64,000 nt of DNA from an uncultured Pelagibacteraceae bacterium (GTDB lineage: Bacteria; Pseudomonadota; Alphaproteobacteria; Pelagibacterales; Pelagibacteraceae): contig CACKNV010000001.1 of NCBI GenBank assembly GCA_902601705.1, positions 248,001-312,000 of the forward strand, in the 5' to 3' direction. Made by a program: the position numbers and the translations under genes. The notes beneath the pieces were generated by a model that made no database searches, was not told the origin of the DNA, and was given only the letters and a program-made list of their open reading frames with translations. How positions within the stretch are numbered: the stretch's first letter is position 1; every line of letters starts with the position of its first letter. Below, piece by piece: positions 1 to 7,130 of the stretch.

Positions 1-89
1 GTTGGCCCTGCAATAAGTTTTCTTACTTCGTGTTGGCTTTTTCCGCAGAAGGAGCAATACAAAATATTTTTATTGTTTTTTTCTGACAT
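1..89 (-). CDS. clpX: ATP-dependent Clp protease ATPase subunit ClpX (N-terminal part only)
   Basis: The minus strand from the ATG at 89 encodes [20 protein letters not shown] and continues off the window edge. The CxxC pair (YCSFCGKS) begins the zinc-binding domain that opens ClpX, which recognises adaptors and substrates. ClpX is the AAA+ unfoldase that feeds proteins into the ClpP chamber. It lies just downstream of clpP on the same strand, the usual clpP-clpX order. Only about 30 residues are visible, so the ATPase modules cannot be checked. Confidence 0.9.
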   Translation of the reverse strand, partial: MSEKNNKNILYCSFCGKSQHEVRKLIAGP

Positions 90-168
90 ATCGAATCAAT
101 ATTAATAATATAAAACTCTGCTTATCACTTAGCAAGTTGAAGTTGTAAAGTGAGCTATATATAGTGTG

Positions 169-780
169 TTATTTACGTTTTTCCACAACAGAGTCTATTA
201 ACCCAAATTTTTTTGCATCTTCCGCTGTCATGAAATTGTCTCGCTCTAAAGCCTCTGAAATTTCTTCAATAGATTTGCCAGTGTGCTTAGCGTAAATTTT
301 ATTAAGTCTTTCTTTAAGTGATAAAATTTCTTTAGCATGAATTTGAATGTCTGTTGCTTGACCTTGAAAACCTGCTGATGGTTGGTGTACCATTATTCTA
401 GAGTTAGGTAGAGAATATCTTTTTCCCTTTTCCCCTGCAGCCAGAAGAAATGATCCCATCGATGATGCTTGACCGATACAAAGGGTTGATACAGGTGAAT
501 TTATATATTGCATGGTATCATAAATCCCTAAGCCTGCGGTTACTAACCCACCTGGACTATTTATATAAAAATTTATTTCTTTCTTTGGGTTTTCTGACTC
601 TAGAAATAATAATTGAGCCGTCACTAGAGACGCCACAGCGTCGTTAACCGGACCTACTAAAAAGACTATTCTTTCTTTAAGAAGTCTTGAATAGATATCA
701 TATGCCCTTTCTCCTTTGCTTGTTTGCTCAACAACCATTGGGATAAGACTATTCATTTTTTCTTCTAATTCGCGACTCAT
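169..780 (-). CDS. clpP: ATP-dependent Clp protease proteolytic subunit ClpP
   Basis: This serine peptidase forms the double-heptamer chamber that degrades proteins unfolded by ClpX in the cytoplasm. The catalytic serine lies in GQASSMGS, the histidine in MVHQPSAG and the aspartate in ERDNF. The stretch from LIPMVVEQ through [11 protein letters not shown] is typical of the family. The frame is open from 795, but the first possible start there is TTG. The ATG at 780 gives 203 residues, a normal ClpP length, and I prefer it. It lies 22 bp downstream of tig and upstream of clpX, a conserved chaperone-protease cluster. Confidence 0.96.
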   Translation of the reverse strand: MSRELEEKMNSLIPMVVEQTSKGERAYDIYSRLLKERIVFLVGPVNDAVASLVTAQLLFLESENPKKEINFYINSPGGLVTAGLGIYDTMQYINSPVSTLCIGQASSMGSFLLAAGEKGKRYSLPNSRIMVHQPSAGFQGQATDIQIHAKEILSLKERLNKIYAKHTGKSIEEISEALERDNFMTAEDAKKFGLIDSVVEKRK

Positions 781-802
781 AGTCGTTTTATACAACTATT
801 GA

Positions 803-2173
803 TTACTTTTTACTAATTTTTTTTGATTTTATCTTATTTTTTTCTGCTGGCGTGGTTTTAGATTTCTTAATATCTATATTAGGTTTGTTAAATTCAGCAA
901 TTATTTTTTCAGCTTCTTTTGTGCTAATTTCTTTAGATGTAAGATTAATTTTTGATTTAATTAAATCTATAATTTTTTCCTCATACAGAGAGCCCTTTAA
1001 ACTTTGAGATGCACTTGGGTTTTTTTGGTAATATTCAAGAACCATTTTCTCTTGACCAGGCATTCCTTTTATTTGCTTTTGAATTTCGTTTCTAACTTCA
1101 TCATCAGAAACTTTTAAATTATTTTTCTCACCATATGCATTCAGCAGCAATCCAAGCTTTATTCTAGATTTTGCTAGTTTTTCATTATTGGATTTGTGCT
1201 TTTCTTTTTCCTCTGGTTTTAAATTTTTAGTCATGATCAATAATTCTTGATCGATTAAGTTTTGCGGTAAATCTACTTGATGGCTCTTCTCAATTTGATC
1301 TAATATTTCTTTTTTAGTAATCGAATTTAATGCCTGTGAATATTGGCTCCCAATTTGTTTTTCAATTAAGGATTTTAAATCTTTAATATCTTTCGCTCCC
1401 ATTAATTTAGCAAAATTATCATCAATTTTATTAATCTTTGGTTTTTTTACATTTAAAATTTTACACTGAAATTTTGTTTTTTTGTTTGCGAGTTCTTTTT
1501 TCGGATGATTAGCCGGAAGTGTAGCCTGTAATATTTTTGTATCGTTTTTTTTAACTCCAATCAATTGATTGTCGAAACCCTTTAAGAATAGGTCTTTTCC
1601 TAACTCTAACTGGACGCCCTTTCCTTCACTCCCATCAAATTTATTACCATCAACTGTAGCGGAATAATCAAAAGTTACTTGGTCTCCATTTACTGCTTTC
1701 TCATTTTCATTTTTTTCTTCAAACAGTTTATTTTGAATTGCGATTTCTTCTAATTTTTCCTCAATAACTTTATTTTCAATTTTTACTTTAAAACTTGTAG
1801 CTTTAAATTTTTCAAAGCTTTTTAAAGTTACACTTGGCAAACAATCAATCTGAAGTTCATAGGTTAGATCTTTTCCTTCACCAAACTGTTTTAAGTCTAT
1901 TTTTGGTTGACCTGCAACTTTTAATTTTTTTTCATCAATTGCTTTTGATGTAGTTTCTCTTAAAATCTTATCTACTACCTCTCCATATATAGATTTGCCA
2001 AATTGGCTTTTAATTACTCTATGAGGAACTTTTCCTGGTCTAAAACCTTTTAAAGCTACATCTTTTTGAAGTTCTTTGAGTCTTTCGTCCATTTTTATCT
2101 GTATATTTTTTTTTTCAACTATCACAGATAAAACTGTCCTAAGTCCTTTTTTTGATTTAACTTCTACTTTCAT
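803..2173 (-). CDS. tig: trigger factor, ribosome-associated chaperone
   Basis: Trigger factor binds the ribosome exit tunnel and folds nascent chains. The order is an N-terminal ribosome-binding domain with the signature-like GFRPGKVP near residue 42, an FKBP-type peptidyl-prolyl isomerase domain around residues 155-240 (GDQVTFDYSATVDG), and a helical C-terminal chaperone domain. At 456 residues it is slightly longer than the usual 430-450 because of a lysine-rich C-terminal tail. It directly follows the tRNA-Leu gene that the prophage has interrupted, so tig may have lost any transcription that entered through the intact tRNA gene. Confidence 0.95.
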   Translation of the reverse strand: MKVEVKSKKGLRTVLSVIVEKKNIQIKMDERLKELQKDVALKGFRPGKVPHRVIKSQFGKSIYGEVVDKILRETTSKAIDEKKLKVAGQPKIDLKQFGEGKDLTYELQIDCLPSVTLKSFEKFKATSFKVKIENKVIEEKLEEIAIQNKLFEEKNENEKAVNGDQVTFDYSATVDGNKFDGSEGKGVQLELGKDLFLKGFDNQLIGVKKNDTKILQATLPANHPKKELANKKTKFQCKILNVKKPKINKIDDNFAKLMGAKDIKDLKSLIEKQIGSQYSQALNSITKKEILDQIEKSHQVDLPQNLIDQELLIMTKNLKPEEKEKHKSNNEKLAKSRIKLGLLLNAYGEKNNLKVSDDEVRNEIQKQIKGMPGQEKMVLEYYQKNPSASQSLKGSLYEEKIIDLIKSKINLTSKEISTKEAEKIIAEFNKPNIDIKKSKTTPAEKNKIKSKKISKK

Positions 2174-2180
2174 AATTTTT

Positions 2181-2235
2181 TGGTGGGCAAGAAGAGACTC
2201 GAACTCTTAAGCCTTGCGGCACTGGTTTCTAAGAC
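2181..2235 (-). pseudogene. 3' part of the host tRNA-Leu(UAG), left by prophage integration (attL side)
   Basis: On the minus strand this holds the anticodon loop CTTAGAA, ACCAG, the long variable arm GCC-GCAA-GGC, the T arm AAGAG-TTCGAGT-CTCTT, the 3' acceptor strand CTTGCCC, discriminator A and an encoded CCA. The matching 5' part, starting GGGCAAG, is at 39289-39327. Joining both at the shared 9 bp gives an 82-nt tRNA-Leu plus CCA with a paired acceptor (GGGCAAG/CTTGCCC) and anticodon UAG. The phage sequence now upstream (GCGTTA before the loop) cannot pair with ACCAG, so the gene is not rebuilt and is presumably dead. Confidence 0.93.
2227..2235. other. attL core, 9-bp TTCTAAGAC
   Basis: TTCTAAGAC occurs here and at 39289-39297, at both chromosome-phage junctions and inside the tRNA-Leu anticodon loop. 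It is the longest exact match I see between the junctions. The crossover must lie within or next to it. Confidence 0.85.
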
Positions 2236-2284
2236 TAACGCACATCTTAAAACCTTGAACTACCAACACTCCTTTCTTCACCCA

Positions 2285-2325
2285 TTGTATCAATGAATAC
2301 AGTTTTGTATCCATCATTGTATCCA
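2285..2325 (+). repeat. three TTGTATC(A/C)A repeats, probable integrase arm-type sites, left arm
   Basis: TTGTATCAA lies at 2285-2293, and TTGTATCCA at 2305-2313 and 2317-2325. The same word in inverted orientation (TTGATACAA) occurs twice on the other arm at 39174-39182 and 39184-39192. Short direct repeats on both sides of the core are the usual layout of arm sites bound by the N-terminal domain of tyrosine integrases. Binding is inferred. Confidence 0.55.
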
Positions 2326-2337
2326 TTCTTTGACCAA

Positions 2338-2422
2338 TGGTAGGGCGAAAAGGACTCGAACCTTCACCTCTTGCGAGACCAGTTCCTAAGACTGGCGCGT
2401 CTACCAGTTCCGCCATCGCCCC
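2338..2422 (-). tRNA. phage-borne tRNA-Leu(UAG)
   Basis: The minus strand folds into a full class II tRNA. It has acceptor GGGGCGA with TCGCCCT (one G-U), a D arm starting GCGGAACTGG, the anticodon stem-loop CCAGT-CTTAGGA-ACTGG with anticodon UAG (2386-2388), a long variable arm, the T loop TTCGAGT and an encoded CCA. It is 82 nt plus CCA, the same size and anticodon as the host gene cut by the prophage, but its sequence differs clearly, so it is not a recent copy of that gene. It probably supplies the lost decoding of CUN leucine codons in the lysogen. It lies 35 nt after the integrase stop. Confidence 0.95.
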
Positions 2423-2438
2423 AACAATTGATACGGAA

Positions 2439-2466
2439 GTTATAGACATCATTTTCTCTATTTCAA
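2439..2466 (-). promoter_or_regulatory. sigma70-like promoter for the phage tRNA-Leu
   Basis: On the minus strand TTGAAA (2461-2466) is followed after 16 nt by TATAAC (2439-2444). Each hexamer matches the consensus at five of six positions. The -35 box adjoins the integrase stop codon, and the expected start of transcription is only about 10 nt before the tRNA 5' end at 2422. This would allow expression from the silent prophage by host RNA polymerase. Confidence 0.6.
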
Positions 2467-3735
2467 CACCTTTCTACTATTGTGACCAATTAAAGAAGAT
2501 ACTTCAGCTTTTTTACCTTTAACTTTTTTGTATTCCTCTAATTTAGTTATAGCATTTTCAAGCACCTCATTTGTACTATGCGTGTAGTACTGAAGTGTTG
2601 TCTCAATAGACTTATGTCCTGCTAAATGCTGAACTGCTTTTGGACTTACATCAGCTTCTACTAACCTAGTAATAAAAGTGTGTCTTGTTGAGTAAGGCGT
2701 ATACTCATCGTTTAGACCTGATAACTTAATATACTTATCCCAGTTATGTCTTAGAGAAGATTTAGATACAGGAAAGAAACGGTTGTCTTTATTCTTTAAA
2801 GCAACTTCACGTCTTCTTTTCACTACTTCTAATGCTCTATTTGTTAATGGAACAGTAGACCATTTACCAGTTTTAGGTCTAAAGAATGTCATATTCTTTT
2901 TACCATAGTCTATCTCATCTGGTGTAATCCGATTAAGTTCTCCATCGTGACGTACCCCAGTATCAATCGCAAATACTATCACATCATACCAATAGCCATC
3001 TTCACGTTGCTTACAGGTATTTAGCAATTGTTGTTCTTCTGCAATTGACAGTGCAGGTTTAGGTTTACTTTCTGCACGTCTCTCATCTTGTATCCCAAAG
3101 TTTTTAGCACTTGGGTCAATACAATCATCAAGACTAAAAAGTCTTTGTTTGATTGCGAAGGACGTTAATTGTCTTAACAAACCTAAACGCTTGTTCACGG
3201 TATTAGTGCTACAAGAGTTATAATTATTCATTCTCTTTTTTGCTGAATGAACAATCGCCCACTTCTTGAAGTCAGCTAAAGTAAATACATCGTGAAAGTC
3301 TTTAAGTTTAGGTTTAAGAATTTCCCTATCCTTAAAGAAATCTAATATATCTTTAGCATAGTTAGCAACAGTTTCACCGTGCTTACCTTTCCAAGTATCC
3401 AATCTAACTAAGTCCTGATAAAGGTCATTAATATATGCTTCACCTTTAACAGAAGTATTTTCAGTAAGAAGGAAACTTCTACTTGCTAGACGGTCTCTCA
3501 TTTGAGACTTCACCTTGATTGCTTTACCAAGTGCTTCCTCAAACTTCTCCAATTGTCTAGCTTCAGACATCGTATTATCAATGTCTATCCTGACAGTGGA
3601 AGTCATACGCTTCGACTTCTTAACACCGTCTACGTGGTACTCTTTATACTTGGAGACCCATAAAGAGTTGTCACGCCTTAAAGTTATACCTTTCGGTAAT
3701 GCTTCAAGGATTTTTGCTTTTACTGCTTGTCTCAT
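2458..3735 (-). CDS. int: tyrosine recombinase, phage integrase
   Basis: It catalyses site-specific recombination between attP and the tRNA-Leu attB. The C-terminal catalytic domain shows box I (DTGVRHDGEL), box II (STRHTFITRL), the LAGH motif and the YYTHS box with the nucleophilic tyrosine. An N-terminal SAM-like core-binding domain precedes it. The frame is open to 3798, but that start is a TTG without a ribosome site. The ATG at 3735 has AAGGAG nine bases upstream and forms an ATGA overlap with the regulator stop, giving 425 residues. It sits beside attL and the phage tRNA. It is probably co-transcribed with the upstream winged-helix gene. Confidence 0.95.
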   Translation of the reverse strand: MRQAVKAKILEALPKGITLRRDNSLWVSKYKEYHVDGVKKSKRMTSTVRIDIDNTMSEARQLEKFEEALGKAIKVKSQMRDRLASRSFLLTENTSVKGEAYINDLYQDLVRLDTWKGKHGETVANYAKDILDFFKDREILKPKLKDFHDVFTLADFKKWAIVHSAKKRMNNYNSCSTNTVNKRLGLLRQLTSFAIKQRLFSLDDCIDPSAKNFGIQDERRAESKPKPALSIAEEQQLLNTCKQREDGYWYDVIVFAIDTGVRHDGELNRITPDEIDYGKKNMTFFRPKTGKWSTVPLTNRALEVVKRRREVALKNKDNRFFPVSKSSLRHNWDKYIKLSGLNDEYTPYSTRHTFITRLVEADVSPKAVQHLAGHKSIETTLQYYTHSTNEVLENAITKLEEYKKVKGKKAEVSSLIGHNSRKVLK

Positions 3736-4160
3736 ATTTTTATACTCCTTGCAGTTTTTAGTTGGTTCTCTATCTTCAACTTCGGCACATCTTTCCAATC
3801 TGACGTAGTTCCGATAAAGAGTTTTTGAAGTCTTCTTCCTGTTGGTGTTAATTTAATCCAACTTAATCTTCTATTCTCGAATGGATTTACAACTCTTTCA
3901 ACGAAACCTAGAGTATGTAAATCACTTACATTTCGAGATATTGAAGACAAGGAAATCACAACTCCAAAAAACTTGTGATACCATTCTCTTATAACCTGAG
4001 TGTTTAATTCTTGACCATCAGGTAAACAAGAGAGTGTCTTAAATGTTAAGACCAATTGTAATGGAATACCATTACCAAAAGTCTTCGCCTTAGACTTTGC
4101 TACTTCTTGCATAAACACTTTATCAAAGTGAATATTACTTGTTGTGCAACTGTAAGACAT
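3732..4160 (-). CDS. winged-helix (MarR-like) DNA-binding regulator
   Basis: 142 residues. The region from about residue 65 to 115 (SLSSISRNVSDLHTLGFVER, then a basic hairpin and KLTPTGRRL) has the recognition helix, wing and TPxGRxL pattern of MarR-type winged helices. The function is not established. Because it is the only clear DNA-binding regulator in the prophage and is coupled to int by an ATGA overlap, it is the best candidate for the lysogeny control protein or an excision factor. AAGGAG lies just upstream of the ATG. The gene overlaps the end of the previous one by 26 bp. No CI- or Cro-like gene is present. Confidence 0.7.
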   Translation of the reverse strand: MSYSCTTSNIHFDKVFMQEVAKSKAKTFGNGIPLQLVLTFKTLSCLPDGQELNTQVIREWYHKFFGVVISLSSISRNVSDLHTLGFVERVVNPFENRRLSWIKLTPTGRRLQKLFIGTTSDWKDVPKLKIENQLKTARSIKI

Positions 4161-4605
4161 TATTCTCCTTTCGATTTAACTTTATAACCTTCAACTTATC
4201 AGGACGGTTATGAGAGAGTTTTGTCTGCGCTATCACATTTTCAATCGTAGACTTATATGGGTCGTAATGTTCAAACAATGGAATTACTTCACTGTCTTCT
4301 ATTAGACCTTGTCGTCTTAGTTTATTGAAAGTGTATTGGATAACTGCGTCACCTATTTTAATTGATGAAGTCCTTTCATACTCATCATCAACTTCTACTG
4401 TTTTGCAGTAGTAAGGTAGGTCACCAACTGCTTTAGCATAAACTAAAGGATTGGGATATTGAGATTGTAAGTCTGAAATATAATAATCAAAATCATCTAT
4501 ATCTCTCCATAACTTACATCTTACGACCTTCCACACTTTGCAGACTACGCTACTTACATTCATAACGCACCTAGTCGAAAGTTTTACTTTTTTATTTATA
4601 ACCAT
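4135..4605 (-). CDS. hypothetical phage protein of the lysogeny block
   Basis: 156 residues, not recognised. The N-terminal 25 residues are basic with several cysteines (CVMNVSSVVCKVWKVVRCKLW), followed by an acidic, tyrosine-rich section (DDFDYYISDLQ) and a basic C-terminus. The ATG has TAGGAG at a good distance, and the control region 4606-4760 with an operator-like dyad is directly upstream, so this is the first gene of the regulator-integrase transcript. It overlaps the winged-helix gene by 26 bp. It could be a partner or antagonist of that regulator; this is only positional inference. Confidence 0.7.
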   Translation of the reverse strand: MVINKKVKLSTRCVMNVSSVVCKVWKVVRCKLWRDIDDFDYYISDLQSQYPNPLVYAKAVGDLPYYCKTVEVDDEYERTSSIKIGDAVIQYTFNKLRRQGLIEDSEVIPLFEHYDPYKSTIENVIAQTKLSHNRPDKLKVIKLNRKENNVLQLHNK

Positions 4606-4636
4606 ACTTAACTCCTATATTAAGTTATTCGTTTGC

Positions 4637-4652
4637 TTTTCACAAGTGCAAA
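4637..4652. promoter_or_regulatory. operator-like site CACAAGTGCAAA upstream of the lysogeny operon
   Basis: CACAAGTGCAAA (4641-4652) is an imperfect copy of the dyad TTTGCAC-AA-GTGCAAA seen whole at 36474-36489 and in part at 39199-39212. It lies 32 bp before the ATG of the first gene of the integrase operon. The surrounding 4606-4760 stretch holds no gene. On the minus strand the site includes TTGCAC, a possible -35 box, but the -10 is poor. Confidence 0.5.
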
Positions 4653-4760
4653 CTTTCAACTTGTGGATTAATTGCAATTTAGACTCAATATAAACTGCGT
4701 AAAAATAGATAAAAATTAATCTCGGTTTCCTATCTATTGTTCGTCACAACCCAAAAGCGA

Positions 4761-4931
4761 TTACTCTAAATCGTCTTCAGGTGTTTGATACAAGACTACC
4801 TTGTGTTCTATCTTAGGTCTCTTGCTCAACTCACTTACAGTTTGAGATAATGCTTTCGCTAACTTATCCTTACCTTGTGTGTCGAGCATATGACCGAACT
4901 CAGGTAGTTCTTTGACTACTTGTATAATCAT
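4761..4931 (-). CDS. small hypothetical phage protein
   Basis: A 56-codon frame starts MIIQVVKELPEFGHMLDTQG and ends in an acidic tail (TPEDDLE). The ATG is preceded by AAGGATAGGA, and it begins 8 bp after the stop of the neighbouring small gene on the same strand. I do not recognise a family. The last codons contain a 15-bp sequence, TTTGATACAAGACTA on the plus strand (4784-4798), that recurs in the attP right arm at 39183-39197. Confidence 0.6.
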   Translation of the reverse strand: MIIQVVKELPEFGHMLDTQGKDKLAKALSQTVSELSKRPKIEHKVVLYQTPEDDLE

Positions 4932-4939
4932 TCCTATCC

Positions 4940-5188
4940 TTAGTTGAGGTGCTTACTAGCACTCTCTTTCGCTTCAGCTTTTATTTCATCAAATTCTTTT
5001 TGACTTACAAAAGCAACACCTCTCGTATGAGCCGTCTCGTGCAGGTGGTTTATAGCGATAGCAAGTATAGGTAATGGTTTAAGAAGATTTTTCTTATCAG
5101 GAGAAATCTCCATACTTATATCGAACATACGTTGCCATATGCTCTCAGGAATTTTTAAAGTTTCCGTCTTTTCTTTTTGTGCTTTCAT
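4940..5188 (-). CDS. hypothetical phage protein
   Basis: 82 residues, not recognised. The sequence is soluble and helical-looking, with the pattern ETLKIPESIWQRMFDISMEI near the start and a charged KEFDEIKAEAKESA C-terminus. TLKIPESIW is reminiscent of the start of ribbon-helix-helix proteins, but the rest is too short to decide. The ATG has AGGAG seven bases upstream. It is the first gene after the dyad-rich gap 5189-5441 and is probably transcribed with the following small gene. Confidence 0.65.
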   Translation of the reverse strand: MKAQKEKTETLKIPESIWQRMFDISMEISPDKKNLLKPLPILAIAINHLHETAHTRGVAFVSQKEFDEIKAEAKESASKHLN

Positions 5189-5441
5189 TGCACTCCTATC
5201 CTAATAATCTTTCTGGTTAAGGAATAGTTCCAACGAATAGAAAGAAGTAAAGGTTCGTACTTGAATATTTAAAAACAAGTCTTATCTGTCATTGCAACAA
5301 AATAAGCGGAACTCATTCCTGCGTTTTATCTAATCACAAAAATAATATTATTCAATTGGTGCAACCCATAATTTAATCCGAACTGAAATCGGATTGTCAC
5401 TTTTTATCCGAACTGACTTCGGATTTTGTTCTACGTGAAAC
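5189..5441. promoter_or_regulatory. control region with two tandem 21-bp dyads
   Basis: No gene is seen in these 253 bp. Two near-identical inverted repeats lie at 5375-5395 (AATCCGA-N7-TCGGATT) and 5406-5424 (ATCCGAA-N5-TTCGGAT). The copies are offset by 30 bp, close to three helical turns. On the minus strand GTGACA lies between them, with AT-rich -10-like sequence downstream. They look like operators for a dimeric regulator of the 4940-5188 operon. Tandem terminators are possible but neither has a strong U-tract on the gene strand. Confidence 0.5.
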
Positions 5442-6524
5442 TTAAATCAAACCTTTAGAATTAGTTTGAGATAAAAATTCTAAGTAAGTTTCAAACTCAC
5501 CATCTGAAATTTCTTTTTTCTTTGTTGCTCTTGCAGTAAATATTTTAATCCACTTCTTAAATTCTTCGTGAAACCTTTTATAGTTCTTCCAGTCGTAGTT
5601 ATATTGTTTACTCCATTGCTTTCTTGCATTGGAATTGAAGAACATTGTCATTGTGAGTTTCATTGGCTTCTTGTCCTCGACTGCTTTGAGCCATAAGTTT
5701 ACAAGTGTTTCACCTGCGATTCCTGCCATTATATTATTATTAGTCTTATAATGCTTGGCTCTCTTGGCTATATAATCTATCACACTTTCCAGTAGTTCTT
5801 GATGAAGCATACCAACGCTTTCTGCTATAGCTACTGCGTCCTGATAAGATATAGTAAAGTAATCTTCATATAGCTTACCTTGCTTTTTCATCTGAGCCAT
5901 CTTTATTACCATATCAACTGGGTCTTTAATCTTGTGTCTATCGCAGAAACTATTCAGTCCGTGATTAGCTACTGATATATCTTCACCTTGTAAATGCGCT
6001 TTTAATCTATTTATTTGTTGCTTTACTTTAGTCTTATTTGGTGTCGGAGAAAGCAAACCCATTGGATATAATTCATCACTTACTTTACCCATCTGTATCA
6101 TCTGACCTGACAGATTAAATGGATTACCTGCTTGTCTTACCTGTTCTCCAAGTTTCTGGTATGCCTGTTCTATTTCATACATTGCTCTTGGTTTGATTGC
6201 GTTCTTTAATTTATCCAGTGCGTCTTGTTGTTTCTTTAACCACGCCTTGTATATCTTGTTTGACTTCTTGTAATTGATAACTCTTTGTTCATTTTCTGCA
6301 GACAATAGTTTACCTTCAAAGTAAAACATCTTGTCTCTCTTTTGAGTGGTAGCAATCCAGTGTGTCTCTTTGAGTGACAATGGTTTCGTATGATACTCTA
6401 GCTTTACACTGCTATCTATTTTAACTGTAGGTCTACCAAGAAATATATCTAGTCTTCTCTCTAAATCCTTTTGTCTATCTTCAGTCTTCTGCTTTGTTGT
6501 TTTCTTTTTTAATAACTTAACCAT
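5442..6524 (-). CDS. hypothetical early phage protein
   Basis: 360 residues, lysine-rich and soluble, with no motif I recognise. The N-terminus is strongly basic (KLLKKKTTKQKTEDRQKDLE). The middle is predicted helical, with LDKLKNAIKPRAMYEIEQAY and a later section AESVGMLHQELLESVIDYIA. In the packaged genome this would be the first or nearly the first gene to enter the cell, because the terminase end lies just beyond it. That is where T7-like phages keep host-takeover genes, so such a role is possible but unproven. The ATG lacks a clear ribosome site. It is followed by the dyad-rich control region. Confidence 0.75.
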   Translation of the reverse strand: MVKLLKKKTTKQKTEDRQKDLERRLDIFLGRPTVKIDSSVKLEYHTKPLSLKETHWIATTQKRDKMFYFEGKLLSAENEQRVINYKKSNKIYKAWLKKQQDALDKLKNAIKPRAMYEIEQAYQKLGEQVRQAGNPFNLSGQMIQMGKVSDELYPMGLLSPTPNKTKVKQQINRLKAHLQGEDISVANHGLNSFCDRHKIKDPVDMVIKMAQMKKQGKLYEDYFTISYQDAVAIAESVGMLHQELLESVIDYIAKRAKHYKTNNNIMAGIAGETLVNLWLKAVEDKKPMKLTMTMFFNSNARKQWSKQYNYDWKNYKRFHEEFKKWIKIFTARATKKKEISDGEFETYLEFLSQTNSKGLI

Positions 6525-6626
6525 ACTGAACTGTAAGTATCATAAAGTTCTTCAAGTTTCAAAACAGATAATGAGAGAGATAATTCGAAATAATTTTTTG
6601 AAAGAAAAAATCTACAAAAAAGTCCA

Positions 6627-6660
6627 TCGGTAGTCTAGAAGACTAACGCAAATCAAAACT
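6627..6660 (+). repeat. attP-like sequence, second copy
   Basis: TCGGTA at 6627-6632 is followed by AAGACTAACGCA at 6639-6650 and AATCAAAAC. The reconstructed attP reads TCGGTA (39281-39286), core, then AAGACTAACGCA (2231-2242) and CATCTTAAAAC. The two therefore match on both sides of the core, with small indels at the core itself (CTAGAAG here against TTCTAAG). TGGATACAA, the inverse of an arm-type repeat, lies 33 bp further on at 6693-6701. Confidence 0.6.
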
Positions 6661-6711
6661 ATCACTCGGTTTCCTGCAGAAAAATTGTATGTTGGATACA
6701 ATACAGGGTAG

Positions 6712-6748
6712 TACCCCCATTTATTTTTGCTATAGGGTCGAGGGGGTA
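6712..6748. repeat. GC-rich inverted repeat TACCCCC/GGGGGTA
   Basis: TACCCCC at 6712-6718 pairs with GGGGGTA at 6742-6748 around a 23-nt loop that contains CTATAGGG. A run of eight A follows on the plus strand. Runs of G and C stand out strongly in this AT-rich phage. Its place beside the predicted genome end suggests a packaging or replication signal, but it could be a simple terminator for plus-strand transcription. Confidence 0.45.
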
Positions 6749-6778
6749 AAAAAAATTTTGTGTATATACGTGAACTTG

Positions 6779-7042
6779 TCAGATTTTTTCGTCAAAACTT
6801 TTTAAGTCAAAGAACTTATCAAACATTGAGTACTCTACGGCATAACCTAAAAAGTCATTAGCGTACTTCAGGATAAACTCTCTAGCCATTTTAGATTTAA
6901 CTTCTGGTGAAACTTTGAGTTTCTTTCTTGGAAATTCTGCTTGTACTACAAATTCTTTTATTATTTTCTCTACATTCTTTTTACTTTTATTCTTTGAAAA
7001 AAGAGCTTTAAGATAGATTACCTTTGGTTCTTTGTGGTTCAT
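6779..7042 (-). CDS. hypothetical phage protein
   Basis: 87 residues, basic N-terminal half (FSKNKSKKNVEKIIKEF) and an aromatic C-terminal half (EYSMFDKFFDLKSFDEK). I do not recognise it. The ribosome site is weak, but the gene is downstream of the promoter-like site at 7131-7160 and of two ACTATAG palindromes, and it fills the space between TerL-linked small genes and the 6.5-kb gap. It could be the last late gene before the packaged end. Confidence 0.55.
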   Translation of the reverse strand: MNHKEPKVIYLKALFSKNKSKKNVEKIIKEFVVQAEFPRKKLKVSPEVKSKMAREFILKYANDFLGYAVEYSMFDKFFDLKSFDEKI

Positions 7043-7130
7043 AACTTTATTTACTATAAGATATACTCATAGTTAGATGTTGTTGGTTGCACTTATATAA
7101 GGATAAAGATTAACTATAGTTTAACTATAG

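Larger units (their letters stand above)
6525..6778. other. non-coding gap, likely near the packaged genome end
   Basis: I see no gene in these 254 bp. They contain an attP-like sequence (6627-6660), an inverted TTGTAT/ATACAA pair (6685-6701) and a GC-rich stem (6712-6748). Gene order places the junction between late and early genes of the linear phage here or in the neighbouring gaps. Confidence 0.55.

Noticed and set aside
2207-2522. Open frames on both strands across the left att region
   Set aside because: They run through the tRNA-Leu fragment and the intact phage tRNA-Leu, have no ribosome site and do not resemble proteins. The RNA genes explain the sequence.
3736-3798. A longer integrase with 21 extra N-terminal residues
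   Set aside because: That start is TTG without a ribosome site, whereas the ATG at 3735 has AAGGAG and an ATGA overlap with the preceding gene.
6730-6737. CTATAGGG, part of a T7 promoter, on the plus strand
   Set aside because: It faces away from all phage genes, lacks the upstream part of a T7 promoter, and lies in the loop of the G/C stem. Eight bases are too few to call a promoter.
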